A stretch of 64,000 bases of DNA from contig NC_022792.1 in assembly GCF_000504085.1 (NCBI RefSeq), forward strand, positions 1,206,001 to 1,270,000, written 5' to 3'. Below the pieces are notes generated by a model. That model ran no database searches and was not told the DNA's origin. It was given only the letters and a program-made list of their open reading frames with translations. The number at the start of each line of letters is the position of its first letter. Positions within the stretch are counted from its first letter, which is position 1. This document shows positions 26,789 to 36,113 of this stretch, one piece after another. The translations under genes were made by a program, and so were the position numbers. Source of the DNA: Pseudothermotoga elfii DSM 9442 = NBRC 107921. Its GTDB lineage: Bacteria > Thermotogota > Thermotogae > Thermotogales > DSM-5069.

Positions 26789-26833
26789 TGTCACAACTGT
26801 CACAGTTTGTAGACAACTGTCACACAAGTCACA
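26789..26833 (+). repeat. Five-iteron array downstream of AAA ATPase 1
   Basis: Units at 26789, 26798, 26808, 26818 and 26827 (TGTCACA, TGTCACA, TGTAGAC, TGTCACA, AGTCACA) with the same 9-10-10-9 spacing and orientation as the upstream array. It starts two bases after the ATPase stop and lies 45 bp before the start of the AAA/PD-(D/E)XK gene, so it may control that gene. Confidence 0.85.
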
Positions 26834-26877
26834 TTATCCTCAAGAATATCCATGACATAATAAGGTGGGGTGAAACT

Positions 26878-28470
26878 GTGAAGAAATTACCGATAGGTAT
26901 AAACGATTACAAACAGATCATAGAGGGTAATTACATATATGTAGACAAGACAAGATACCTGCATGAGATGGCAACGACAGGGATATATTATTTTCTCTCA
27001 CGACCAAGGAGATTTGGGAAGAGTTTAACGGTCAGCACATTTTATTATCTATTCACAGGACAAAAAGAACTGTTCAAAGATACATGGATATACAACAACT
27101 GGGATTGGGAGAAAGAGAGATATCCTGTTGTTGTATTGGACATGAACAAAATAGACAGTACAGATCTTGAGACATTGAGAGAGAGTATTCAGATGATGTT
27201 ATTAGATTACTCCAAGGAGTACGGTATAGAATTTCAGACCAAAACGATATCGAACAGGATACAGGAATTGATAAAAAACATTCACTTAAAGACATCAAAG
27301 CCTGTAGTTTTACTGATAGACGAATATGAGAAGCCGATATTGGATCACATAACAAACAAGGCAAAGATAGAAGAGATGAGGAATGAACTAAGGCAGTTTT
27401 ATGGGAAGATAAAGAGTCTTGGCAGTTCGCTGAGGTTTGTATTCATAACAGGCATAACCAAATTCACAAAGATGGGTGTATTCAGCGCGTTGAATAATCT
27501 CACAGATATCACTTTCAGTGAATTTTATTCGCAGATGCTTGGATATACACAACGAGAAATAGAACACTATTTCAGTGAACACATAACAAAAGTGAGCAGA
27601 GAAATGAAGATGACAGAAAAAGAATACCTTGAAACCTTGAAAAGCTATTACGATGGTTTTTCTTTTGATGGTCTTCATCATGTATACAATCCCTATGCTG
27701 TATTACTTGCGCTGTACAACAAAAAATTTGCTTCATACTGGAACGAATCTGGAGCTCCACAGTTCATTTTCGAATATTTCAAAACTCACAAAGTTACAAG
27801 AGATGATCTGGTAGGGAAAATAGTTCCTGAAAGTGATTTTACTGACAAAGAAATAGAAGATACATCACCTGGTATCTTTCTAACTCAAGCGGGATATTTA
27901 ACACTAACAAAGAGAGTATCACCAGATCCCAAGCAAGGACCGATGTACATATTGGGTATACCCAATATAGATGTAGAGGCAGGGTTAGATAAAGTATTGT
28001 TAGAAGCGAGATATGGCATGAACACAAGTGAAATAAACCAAAAGATATACATAATACGTGAATCAATGGCAAAAGAAGACGTAGAGCAATTGATGGGGGC
28101 GATACAATCAGCATTAGCAGAGATAAGTTATGATGTTATTGAAAGGATAAAACGATCAGGGAAAGAAGATAAAATAACCCAGCTTGAATCATTTTACCAG
28201 ACATATATAAAGACCTTACTTGGTGTCGCTGGGTACAAAGTGATAGAAGAACAGATAACGAATACGGGAAGGGCAGACTTAGTGGTGAAAACCAACGGTA
28301 CAGTGTACATATTCGAATTAAAAATAGACCAACCTGCGAGGAAAGCGATAGAACAGATAAGACAAAAAAGATACTATGAATCATACAGATACAAAAGATG
28401 TTATTTAGTGGGTATAAGTATCTCAAGTGAAGAAAGAAATATAAAAGAATGGAAATATGAAAGAGTCTGA
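26878..28470 (+). CDS. AAA-ATPase-like protein with PD-(D/E)XK nuclease-family C-terminus
   Basis: A 530-residue protein of the AAA-ATPase_like (DUF1703) group. The N-terminal P-loop is atypical (SRPRRFGKSLTVS), Walker B is VVLLIDEYEKPI. The C-terminal ~110 residues show a PD-(D/E)XK pattern: GRADLVVKTNG then YIFELKIDQPARKAIEQI, giving D and ExK. GTG start with AAGGTGGGG upstream. Members are abundant in Thermotogales and Bacteroidetes and their role is unsettled. A broken second copy starts at 29037. The iteron array of ATPase 1 lies directly upstream. Confidence 0.85.
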   Translation: MKKLPIGINDYKQIIEGNYIYVDKTRYLHEMATTGIYYFLSRPRRFGKSLTVSTFYYLFTGQKELFKDTWIYNNWDWEKERYPVVVLDMNKIDSTDLETLRESIQMMLLDYSKEYGIEFQTKTISNRIQELIKNIHLKTSKPVVLLIDEYEKPILDHITNKAKIEEMRNELRQFYGKIKSLGSSLRFVFITGITKFTKMGVFSALNNLTDITFSEFYSQMLGYTQREIEHYFSEHITKVSREMKMTEKEYLETLKSYYDGFSFDGLHHVYNPYAVLLALYNKKFASYWNESGAPQFIFEYFKTHKVTRDDLVGKIVPESDFTDKEIEDTSPGIFLTQAGYLTLTKRVSPDPKQGPMYILGIPNIDVEAGLDKVLLEARYGMNTSEINQKIYIIRESMAKEDVEQLMGAIQSALAEISYDVIERIKRSGKEDKITQLESFYQTYIKTLLGVAGYKVIEEQITNTGRADLVVKTNGTVYIFELKIDQPARKAIEQIRQKRYYESYRYKRCYLVGISISSEERNIKEWKYERV

Positions 28471-28496
28471 GGAGTAAATTTTTGCTTCGTGTTAAG

Positions 28497-28518
28497 ATAG
28501 ACATGAGATTCTGTCTAT
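28497..28518. promoter_or_regulatory. Palindromic operator of the HicBA module
   Basis: ATAGACA-N8-TGTCTAT, perfect 7-bp arms, 15 bases before the HicB start. HicB antitoxins commonly bind an operator at their own promoter, so autoregulation is likely. Confidence 0.6.
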
Positions 28519-28533
28519 AGAAGGTGATGTTAA

Positions 28534-28752
28534 ATGAAACTCAAAGAGATGATTTTCATAGTAGAGGAAGATCCGGAGGGTGGATATAACGCCAGAGCTT
28601 TAGATTATAGTATTTTTACCGAATCAGACACCTTAGAAGCGCTCAAAGAGAATATAAAAGACGCTATAAATTGCCATTTTGAAAAAATTGATGACAGACC
28701 AGATATTATTCGACTCCACATTGTAAGAGAAGAAACATTTACATATGGCTAA
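28534..28752 (+). CDS. hicB: HicB-family antitoxin
   Basis: A 72-residue protein with the HicB partial RNase-H-like fold: FIVEEDPEGGYNARALD, FTESDTLEALKENIKDAIN. No added DNA-binding domain is apparent. It overlaps the HicA start by eight bases. GAAGGTGATG precedes the ATG. Confidence 0.85.
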   Translation: MKLKEMIFIVEEDPEGGYNARALDYSIFTESDTLEALKENIKDAINCHFEKIDDRPDIIRLHIVREETFTYG

Positions 28753-28987
28753 ACTTCCACGAAACCTTTCAGGTAGGGAGCTTGCCAAATTACTTAACGG
28801 GTATGGTTATGAGATCACAAGAAAGAGCGGCAGTCATCTGAGATTGTCCTCAAATATTATGGGTTATGAACATAGAATCACCATTCCAGATCATTCTTAT
28901 CTCAAAATAGGTACCTTAAATAACAACATAGCAGAATATCTGAAAATACCCAAAGAGCGTTTGATAAATGAGCTTTTTAGCAAGTGA
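28745..28987 (+). CDS. hicA: HicA-family mRNA interferase toxin
   Basis: An 80-residue dsRBD-like toxin. Motifs: LSGRELAKLLNGYGYEITRKSGSHLRL, with the catalytic histidine in GSH, then HRITIPDHSYLKIGTL. HicA toxins cleave mRNA at the ribosome and are held inactive by HicB. Here the antitoxin gene comes first, the less common order. Confidence 0.88.
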   Translation: MAKLPRNLSGRELAKLLNGYGYEITRKSGSHLRLSSNIMGYEHRITIPDHSYLKIGTLNNNIAEYLKIPKERLINELFSK

Positions 28988-29036
28988 AACTCGTTGTACG
29001 TTCCTTTGGCAAAAATAAAATCAGAGGAGGTCTAAA

Positions 29037-29175
29037 GTGAAAAAACTACCAATAGTAATAAACGATTACAAACAAATCATAGAAGGTAACTACATATACA
29101 TAGACAAGATACCTACACGAGATGGCAACAGCAGGGATTTATTATTCTCCATTACAACCAGGGAGATTTGGGTAT
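29037..29175 (+). pseudogene. N-terminal remnant of a second AAA/PD-(D/E)XK gene
   Basis: After AGAGGAGGTC a GTG opens KKLPIVINDYKQIIEGNYIY, nearly the N-terminus of the 26878-28470 protein. The DNA match continues through the P-loop region but with a small deletion and frameshift around 29105, and ends near 29175. The rest to 29294 (about 120 bp) shows nothing recognisable. Confidence 0.85.
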
Positions 29176-29294
29176 AAGCGTCAATGAAAGTATGAGAAGG
29201 CCTAAAAATGTCTTCGCCAGATTTTGCACAAATATTTCTCAGCAATTCTTTCACTCTGAAATAATGCACAGCCGTATGTATTTCTTAATACACT

Positions 29295-30755
29295 TTACTC
29301 ATTTGTTTTGAATTCAAATAACTTTGTGAGGGCATCATAAAGCATCTCAAATTTTTCTACAAGGTGTGTATACACGTTATGAATATTCTGGTCTGGCAAA
29401 ATTATTTTAATTTGAGTACTACTATGAATTTTCAGAACCTCATCCAGCGAAAAATGAGTGCTCATAGCCATTAAAGCATCTCCAAATGATGCATCAATAT
29501 CTGGATAAACTCTAAGGGCCATCCCTGTGATATTCGATATTACCTGAAGAAGCACATCATCTTTCGAGAGACCTCCTGTTACATAAATCTTTTCCGATTG
29601 TTTTAGATGTTTTTCTAATTTTTTCAGAATAACAGCGAGTTCAAAACCAATAGATTCTCTAACAGCAATATACAAATCTTTCGAAGAACTATTACTTGAA
29701 ATGCCATATATAACACCAGTAGCATCAGGGTTGTGAAAGGGACATCTCGCTCCATCAAAATAAGGAAGCACAATTATACCGGTGGGAGATAAATCAATTT
29801 TTTGTAAAAGAGATTTCGAAGGCCTTGTAAAAAGTTGACCTGCATGATTTACAAATCTTCCTCCCGACGATGTAGCACCTCCTAAGCGATACTGTCCAGG
29901 AATAACAGATACTCCGCTAACAAAACCTTTTTCGAAATTTAATGCATCAAGAGTAAGAAGAATACTGACAGTGGAACCAAGCACAACCAACAAATCACCA
30001 GGATTTATAGCTCCACAACTAATTGCTTCTGCATTTATATCGCAAGCGCCAGTCAGAACCATCGTACCTTTCTTTAATCCTGTTTCTTTTGCTGCTTTTT
30101 CAGTGACTGTACCCAACGACTGCAAAGGCCAGGTAAGTTCTGGAAATTTATTTATTTCGAGGCCCACAGATTCCAGTATTTCGATGGGGTAATTAAGCTT
30201 ATGCAAATTGATCAATTGACATCCAGCTGCTGTGGGTAAATCCCAAGCAGCTTGCCCTGTTAGCTTCCCCGTTATAAAATTAACACTTTCAACGAAAAAA
30301 ACTGTTTTTTTATATACATCAGTGACATTTTCTTTTAACCACAGTATTTTTGGCAAAACAGAATGAGTTGTGAACGATGAACCCAATTGGTTTGTGAGAT
30401 AATCTTCGCCAAAACGATCATTGAGTTTTGAAACAAGAGAAGCTGATCTCTTATCAATTCCGTACAAAATGGCGTTGTACAGAGGGTCGAAATTGCTATT
30501 TACCGGAACAAATGAACCACAGACAGAACTCAAACAAATAGAATTTATTTCTGATAAATCCACGTCTTTTGATATCTTCCTTAAAACATCAACAAAACCT
30601 TTCCACCAGGAGGCAACAGGATTAACTTCGTAAAAACCTGGCTGAGGATTCAAGATTTTGATTTTGTTTTTGTGAGAAGTTACAATATTTCCCAGTTCAT
30701 TCAAGACAGTTGCTTTGATTGTTGAAGTTCCAACATCAACACCAAGAAAAAATAT
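29295..30755 (-). CDS. FGGY-family carbohydrate kinase, AUA start
   Basis: A sugar kinase of ~486 residues. The first ATG/GTG/TTG in frame would begin at MNELGN (30704) and lose the essential ATP-phosphate loop. Reading further upstream in frame gives FFLGVDVGTSTIKATVL, so the real start is near 30755, where AAAGGAGG is followed by five bases and the codon ATA. The second domain has LTGACDINAEAISCGAI and VVLGSTVS. It closes a ribose-type ABC operon and would phosphorylate the imported sugar or its ketose form. Confidence 0.85.
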   Translation of the reverse strand: MFFLGVDVGTSTIKATVLNELGNIVTSHKNKIKILNPQPGFYEVNPVASWWKGFVDVLRKISKDVDLSEINSICLSSVCGSFVPVNSNFDPLYNAILYGIDKRSASLVSKLNDRFGEDYLTNQLGSSFTTHSVLPKILWLKENVTDVYKKTVFFVESVNFITGKLTGQAAWDLPTAAGCQLINLHKLNYPIEILESVGLEINKFPELTWPLQSLGTVTEKAAKETGLKKGTMVLTGACDINAEAISCGAINPGDLLVVLGSTVSILLTLDALNFEKGFVSGVSVIPGQYRLGGATSSGGRFVNHAGQLFTRPSKSLLQKIDLSPTGIIVLPYFDGARCPFHNPDATGVIYGISSNSSSKDLYIAVRESIGFELAVILKKLEKHLKQSEKIYVTGGLSKDDVLLQVISNITGMALRVYPDIDASFGDALMAMSTHFSLDEVLKIHSSTQIKIILPDQNIHNVYTHLVEKFEMLYDALTKLFEFKTNE

Positions 30756-30775
30756 TAAAACCTCCTTTCCTGATT

Positions 30776-30801
30776 AAAAAGGCGGGCGATAATCGCCCAC
30801 C
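30776..30801 (-). terminator. Intercistronic terminator after ribose-type binding protein
   Basis: On the minus strand GGTGGGCG-ATTAT-CGCCCGCC (8-bp stem, one G-T pair) followed by TTTTT. It lies between the binding-protein and kinase genes and would reduce kinase expression relative to the binding protein. Confidence 0.75.
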
Positions 30802-30817
30802 CTTTATTGTTTTAAAT

Positions 30818-31747
30818 CTACTCGCCTTTTGTGAGATGTTGATCGACATTACCAATGTCAACAAGCGGCGCATCCACATATATAATCTTACGTGGAGCCG
30901 CTTCAGCTGCAGGTATTTTGTCGACCACTATTTTCCTGATCAAATCAATTGCAACAGACGCCATTTCTTCAAAAGGCTGAGCAACCGTTGCGGTCATGAT
31001 ACCTTCTTTGATCCTCCTGAAGGTTTCCTGATTGCCATCAACACCGACAACGATAACATCCTTAAGGTCATATTCTTGAAGCACGTCAGAAGCCGAATAC
31101 GCCAGCTGATCAAAAGCGCACCAGACACCGTTAATCTGTTTACCAAATCTCTGCGCATAAGTTTCCATTGCCGAGCGGGTATCTTCCATAAATCTTGCCG
31201 ATGCAGGTACAGTGTATTCAGCCAGTACCTTTATGCCCGGATATTCTGAGAGAACCTGATCCAAAACCTTTCCCCTTTTTCTCGTACCATGATGTTTTTC
31301 AAACTTGATCACAACTATATTGCCCTGACCGCCCAGTGAATCAACAAAATATGTAGAGATCTTCGCACCCATGACAAAATTGTCACAGGTGATATCCGCA
31401 ACAACTCCTTCAACATAACCTGAATCAATTGTTATCACAGGAATTTTCGCGGCAAATGCCTTCTCAAGCGCTGGTTTGATTTCCAAAGGATGAGACATTG
31501 CCATAACTATGGCGTCAACTTTCATTTGAACAAGGTTTTCCAGCTGATTTGCTTGTGTCTCATATGAACCTTTTGAATTAAGCATAACTGGTTCCCAGCC
31601 ATTTGCCTTTGCCAGTTTTTCAAATGCGTTTGCCACTCTTGCCTGAGATTCAGCAGCAAAATTCGTGGCGATAAATCCGACTTTAATTGCAAAAGCACTT
31701 CCCACTAAGAGTAAAGAGATAACCACAAAAATCACAGTGGCTTTCAT
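30818..31747 (-). CDS. Sugar ABC transporter substrate-binding protein (ribose type, CUT2)
   Basis: A 309-residue RbsB-like protein. The signal peptide ends near FAIK; the mature protein begins VGFIATNFAAESQARVANAF. VDAIVMAMSHPLEIKPALEKA and VPVITIDSGY-type strands match the Peripla_BP_4 fold. Partner permease and dual ATPase genes lie upstream in the same operon. Confidence 0.93.
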   Translation of the reverse strand: MKATVIFVVISLLLVGSAFAIKVGFIATNFAAESQARVANAFEKLAKANGWEPVMLNSKGSYETQANQLENLVQMKVDAIVMAMSHPLEIKPALEKAFAAKIPVITIDSGYVEGVVADITCDNFVMGAKISTYFVDSLGGQGNIVVIKFEKHHGTRKRGKVLDQVLSEYPGIKVLAEYTVPASARFMEDTRSAMETYAQRFGKQINGVWCAFDQLAYSASDVLQEYDLKDVIVVGVDGNQETFRRIKEGIMTATVAQPFEEMASVAIDLIRKIVVDKIPAAEAAPRKIIYVDAPLVDIGNVDQHLTKGE

Positions 31748-31765
31748 TGAAACACCCCCTTTCAG

Positions 31766-32725
31766 TTACGCCCTCTCCAATTTGAGGGCGTGGATTGATG
31801 TTATAACTACTGAAAGAATGATAATTATCCCCTTTGCAATATCATGTACATAATAAGGAACCCCCAATAAAGTCATGCCATTGTTCAGGATACCTACAAG
31901 AAGTGCCCCCACAAAAGTTCCTATAGGGCTGGCTCTTCCAACACTGATTACAGTTTGCCCAAGAAGTGCTGTTGCAAACCCATCCATTAGAAAACCAGCG
32001 GCTCCTTCAGGATTAGCAGCTCCAAGCCGAGATGTCAATAAAATGCCGGTAAAAGCAGCGCCCAGACTTGAAAAAACTAAGCCAAGAATTTTATATGCAG
32101 TCACATTCACTCCGGCCAACAGTGCAGCAGTACGATTACCGCCCGTTGCTTGCATATAGCGGCCAAAACGAGTTTGCTTTACAAAAACCTGTGCTGCTAT
32201 CAGGACAATAAACATGATTATCACAAGAATAGGAATAGAACCTATCATCCCTCGGCCAAGCTGGAGAAATGGAGCTGGCATATGACCATAGACAGAAACA
32301 CCCTTAGTGTACATATAAGTAACGCCACTCACTATTATGCCCATAGCCAGAGTCGTTATCAAAGAAGAAATGCCAACGAGAGTCACAAGCAATCCGCTGA
32401 ATAGTCCTATAGAAGCTCCTATAGATAAAGCAATAACTATACTTATCAAATAATTTAAACCACTGACTATCAACTTAGCCACAATAACACTTGAAAGGCT
32501 TGCCACATTGGCAAATGACAGGTCCAGTTCTCCTACTATAAGACACATAGTAAAACCAACCGATAATATGAAAAGAAGTGACATCTGGCGAAGTATGTTT
32601 ATAAAATTAGAATAACTGAGAAAACCAGGCACAATTATTGAAAAAACGATAAACAGAAGAATCAAAGCTGCTATAGTGCCGTACTTTGCAAAAAAACTGG
32701 TCATTCCGAATTCCTTTTTTATCAA
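31766..32725 (-). CDS. Sugar ABC transporter permease (RbsC type)
   Basis: A 319-residue integral membrane protein with the BPD_transp_2 pattern: MCLIVGELDLSFANVASLSS, then AATGGNRTAALLAGVNV-type loop (ATGGNRTAALLAG) and long hydrophobic helices. It overlaps the ATPase stop by four bases. Confidence 0.92.
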   Translation of the reverse strand: MIKKEFGMTSFFAKYGTIAALILLFIVFSIIVPGFLSYSNFINILRQMSLLFILSVGFTMCLIVGELDLSFANVASLSSVIVAKLIVSGLNYLISIVIALSIGASIGLFSGLLVTLVGISSLITTLAMGIIVSGVTYMYTKGVSVYGHMPAPFLQLGRGMIGSIPILVIIMFIVLIAAQVFVKQTRFGRYMQATGGNRTAALLAGVNVTAYKILGLVFSSLGAAFTGILLTSRLGAANPEGAAGFLMDGFATALLGQTVISVGRASPIGTFVGALLVGILNNGMTLLGVPYYVHDIAKGIIIILSVVITSIHALKLERA

Positions 32726-34206
32726 AACTCCTCACCCCCCAGCATTTGCCGAAGTATTTGCGCTTCATTAAAAGGTCTTTGATGTTCAGAGATGATTTTT
32801 CCTTTTCTCATGACATATATACGATCAGATATTGCTACCAGTTCTTTCAGATCAGAGCTGATGAACCAGATAGCCGCTCCATTTTTAGCAAGATCTCCCA
32901 TGATTTGATAAATTTCTCTTTTAGCTTCTACATCTATTCCCTGTGTTGGTTCATCAAAAATCCACACCTTTGCTTTACCGGCAAACCACTTTCCCAAAGA
33001 TACTTTTTGCTGATTTCCTCCGCTGAGTGTTCTCACCATTTGGCGCAATGAAGAACATCTTATAGAAAGTCTTTCTCTTATTCTTTCGCTTATTTGAGCA
33101 ACCACTGATTCAGCAATAAATCCCATATTAGAAAGATTTTTCAATACTGGCAGGGTCAGGTTTTCTTTTATAGATAAATCCAGTATCAAACCTTCTGTTC
33201 TCCTGTTTTCCGGGATCATTACAATTCCATTTTTAATAGAATGCCAGCTTGACTTAGATACAAATTTATTACCAAAAATGTAGATTTCGCCACGATCGAA
33301 TTTTTTGCCAAGGTAAATTGCACGTGCAAGCTCTGTTCTTCCAGCTCCAACAAGTCCAGCAAATCCAACTATCTCACCTGAGCGTATGTTGAAAGAAACA
33401 TCATGAATACCCATTTTATCGAAACTCACATTTTTTGCTTCGAAAACTATTTCTCCAGGTTCAACACATTCTTTGGGATATTGTTCCTTAATGCTCTTGT
33501 CTATCATTAATTCAATTAATTCATCTTCAGTAACTTTTGAACTTTCTACTGTAGACACTTTTATTCCATTGCGAAGAACAGTTATTCGGTCGCACAGGTC
33601 CAAAACTTCAGAGAGGTAATGTGATATGTAAAGTATCGTCACCCCTTTTGCTTTTAAATTTTTAATCAATTCGTACAAACTCTTCTTTTCAGATAAACTT
33701 AAAGGTGCCGTTGGTTCATCAAAAACGACTACTTTTGGATTTCTGAACAGGATTTTCAAAATCGTCACCATCTGCTGCTGCCCCGGACTGAGTTCGTTCA
33801 CAGGTATATCAAGTGGTACTTCAATCTTGTATCTGTTCAAGAGCTTGTTTGCTTGTTTGAACATCTCACGCTCAATGAGAAAGGAGCCCTTAGAAATTTC
33901 AAAGCCCAGAAAAAGATTTTGGAGCCCGGTGAAAAAGGGCACCAGCTCTCTTTCCTGGTAAACAGCTCCTATGTATTTGTAAGCCTCTGAAATATCCCAT
34001 TTTGAAACCTTCGAACCATAAATTAGAATGGATCCAGCAGTCGGTTTGATAACTCCCGTTAATATCTTGACAAGTGTTGATTTGCCAGCCCCATTTTCTC
34101 CAACAAGCCCATGGATTTCGCCTTCTTTCAAGTCGAAATCTACATTATTAAGCGCAAGAATCCCGGGAAACTGTTTGCTTATACCCAGCATTTCTACAAC
34201 ATTCAT
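32722..34206 (-). CDS. Sugar ABC transporter ATP-binding protein (RbsA type)
   Basis: A 494-residue dual-domain ATPase. First domain: Walker A GENGAGKST, signature LSPGQQQM, Walker B VVFDEPTAPL. Second domain: degenerate Walker A GLVGAGRTEL and signature LSGGNQQKVSLGKW, as usual in the RbsA family. The start at 34206 was chosen because AAAGGAGTAAC precedes it; an ATG seven codons earlier overlaps that site. Confidence 0.93.
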   Translation of the reverse strand: MNVVEMLGISKQFPGILALNNVDFDLKEGEIHGLVGENGAGKSTLVKILTGVIKPTAGSILIYGSKVSKWDISEAYKYIGAVYQERELVPFFTGLQNLFLGFEISKGSFLIEREMFKQANKLLNRYKIEVPLDIPVNELSPGQQQMVTILKILFRNPKVVVFDEPTAPLSLSEKKSLYELIKNLKAKGVTILYISHYLSEVLDLCDRITVLRNGIKVSTVESSKVTEDELIELMIDKSIKEQYPKECVEPGEIVFEAKNVSFDKMGIHDVSFNIRSGEIVGFAGLVGAGRTELARAIYLGKKFDRGEIYIFGNKFVSKSSWHSIKNGIVMIPENRRTEGLILDLSIKENLTLPVLKNLSNMGFIAESVVAQISERIRERLSIRCSSLRQMVRTLSGGNQQKVSLGKWFAGKAKVWIFDEPTQGIDVEAKREIYQIMGDLAKNGAAIWFISSDLKELVAISDRIYVMRKGKIISEHQRPFNEAQILRQMLGGEEF

Positions 34207-34211
34207 GGAAG

Positions 34212-35018
34212 TTACTCCTTTATGCATTTTTTAGCTTTTTCAATCAGGATTCTCGCTCTTTCTTCATCTATTGGGTTGAAAGTATTTCCGTTCTTCTTTA
34301 TACTTGTACCAACAATAATTCCATCTGAAAGCTCCAGCATCCGCTCGATGTTGTTCACATTTACACCTGTTCCAACAAAAACGGGTTTTCCTGCCGAATG
34401 ATCTCTGGCTTCTAAAATATCTGATTCACTCACCGGTTTTCCCGCAGTTGTTCCTGCTAAACATATAGCGTCAGCGAGGCCAAAGAAAACAGCTCCCGTT
34501 GTGATATCCCCTATGCTTCGCCCTCCCAGCGGGGTAGTGTGCCCGCTTACATTTGCGAAGATTTTGCATTTACCATGCAAGCTTGCCTTAATTCTTTGAA
34601 GGTTGCCGGCATCAGGGTCAACTATTCCCCAATCACCAACATAAACCCATGAAAGAAAAGTTCGCACAAAATTTGCTTCGACCGCTTCTGCTACAGATAT
34701 GGCTGCCTCTGGGTCGGCAAGGACAGAGACGCCAAAGGGTATCTTCACCTTTGAGACAACTTTTTCTATCAATCTGGCCATTACTGCAACAGTGTATTTC
34801 GAAACATTACGCAGATAAGGTCTATCCCCCTCGTTGCTGAAAACTATACCATTGTAACCGAGTTTTACAAGTATTGATGCCTCTTTCAAAGCCTGATCTG
34901 AAATTTCATTCAAAGTTACATCTGGATTGTACAGAGGTGATCCAGGCAATGGTGGAAAATGCACCATACCGATTATAGGTTTTGAGGTACCAAACATTTC
35001 TTTAAGCATCTCAGTCAT
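34212..35018 (-). CDS. BtpA/SgcQ-family TIM-barrel protein
   Basis: A 268-residue protein with BtpA family marks: PIIGMVHFPPLPGSPLY, NGIVFSNEGDRPYL, GVSVLADPEAAISVA and SGHTTPLGGRSIGD. BtpA-like proteins occur in sugar operons (SgcQ) and may act on sugar phosphates. It overlaps the SorC regulator stop by four bases. Confidence 0.88.
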   Translation of the reverse strand: MTEMLKEMFGTSKPIIGMVHFPPLPGSPLYNPDVTLNEISDQALKEASILVKLGYNGIVFSNEGDRPYLRNVSKYTVAVMARLIEKVVSKVKIPFGVSVLADPEAAISVAEAVEANFVRTFLSWVYVGDWGIVDPDAGNLQRIKASLHGKCKIFANVSGHTTPLGGRSIGDITTGAVFFGLADAICLAGTTAGKPVSESDILEARDHSAGKPVFVGTGVNVNNIERMLELSDGIIVGTSIKKNGNTFNPIDEERARILIEKAKKCIKE

Positions 35019-35968
35019 GATATACCCCCTTCTTCATTTAACAGTCTTGATGCTGTTTCGCTATCTGTGACGAGAATATTGACGTATTTAGCCTTCAAAG
35101 CAGCTTTTATAGCCCTGTATTTTAACCTTCCCCCGCCAATACCGATTCTCACAGGTATATTGCGAAGTTCTTCAAGAGGAATTGAAACAAGTTTTCTGTT
35201 GAAATCAATATCCAGTACATTCCCATTTTCATCTATTAAATATCCCAGAATATCACCCACAGCCCCTAATTTCTTTGCCTCATGGATATGATTTTCATCT
35301 GGAACTAACTGTCGAAAAAGGCCGTGTTCTATCTCGGGGCCTATTGAAAATATTGCTGTGTCAATATGTTTCCACAATTGCGTTATTGCAGAAATTTGAG
35401 GTTCTTTCATAATTAATTCTCGAAGGTTCTGACTGCTCACATAAGCAGGTGCAGGCAAAATGTGATAATCACTTCCGAGCACGCTTGCAAATTCTGTCAC
35501 AAGCTTGTTTGTCTCGTGTTCAAGATCGTATAAACTCCAGCCTCCCATCAGTGGCACCAATTTTATATCTTCCATAAAATGATCTCTGGTGAAAGAACTG
35601 ACTAATTCTGCTATTGTTTCACCAGGTCCAATACCAACAATTACACCGGGGGATAAAGTCTCGATAACCAGATTTGTAGAATGGAGCGCCAGTAATCTCT
35701 TCAAACTCGACTGGCTCTCATTCACATTTTGAGAAATAACAAGACTTTTTACCAATTCAAAGCGCCTTGCAAGAGATCTTTCCAGAATCTCCACGCGCTC
35801 GCGGGGGTCAGTTATTTCAAATTTAACTATTCCCACCCGGCTGGCTTCAGCAAGCATTCTTGATACTGTAGCTATAGATGTTTTCAGTTCTTTTGCAATC
35901 GCCCGAAGGGGTTTTCTCTTCAAATAATATAATTTTGCTACCTTGATCAATTCACCATATTCGTACAT
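35015..35968 (-). CDS. SorC/DeoR-family sugar-binding transcriptional regulator
   Basis: A 317-residue regulator: N-terminal HTH (VAKLYYLKRKPLRAIAKELKTSIATVSRML) and a SorC-type sugar-phosphate-binding domain (VIVGIGPGETIAEL, LVPLMGGWSL, GIGGGRLKYRAI). ATG at 35968 is preceded by AAGGTGATAAAT. First gene of the minus-strand operon, divergent from manC, so it probably regulates its own operon in response to a phosphorylated sugar. Confidence 0.9.
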   Translation of the reverse strand: MYEYGELIKVAKLYYLKRKPLRAIAKELKTSIATVSRMLAEASRVGIVKFEITDPRERVEILERSLARRFELVKSLVISQNVNESQSSLKRLLALHSTNLVIETLSPGVIVGIGPGETIAELVSSFTRDHFMEDIKLVPLMGGWSLYDLEHETNKLVTEFASVLGSDYHILPAPAYVSSQNLRELIMKEPQISAITQLWKHIDTAIFSIGPEIEHGLFRQLVPDENHIHEAKKLGAVGDILGYLIDENGNVLDIDFNRKLVSIPLEELRNIPVRIGIGGGRLKYRAIKAALKAKYVNILVTDSETASRLLNEEGGIS

Positions 35969-35985
35969 ATTTATCACCTTGAAAA

Positions 35986-36014
35986 ATTATACAGAAAAAA
36001 TTTTCACACACCAA
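35986..36014 (-). promoter_or_regulatory. Promoter of the SorC-led operon
   Basis: Minus strand TTGGTG (36009-36014), 17 bp, TATAAT (35986-35991), ending 17 bases before the SorC start. Confidence 0.7.
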
Positions 36015-36113
36015 ACATCATAAGCACAAGTAATTACAAGCCACACCGAGAAAGAACAAGAATCTGGTGTTATTCTTACAGTAATCAACAAATATCAATA
36101 AAAACCGTGAGAT

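Noticed and set aside
30719-31249. A 176-residue plus-strand frame opposite the ribose-type binding protein
   Set aside because: It is antisense to a clear binding-protein gene and its terminator, with no family resemblance.
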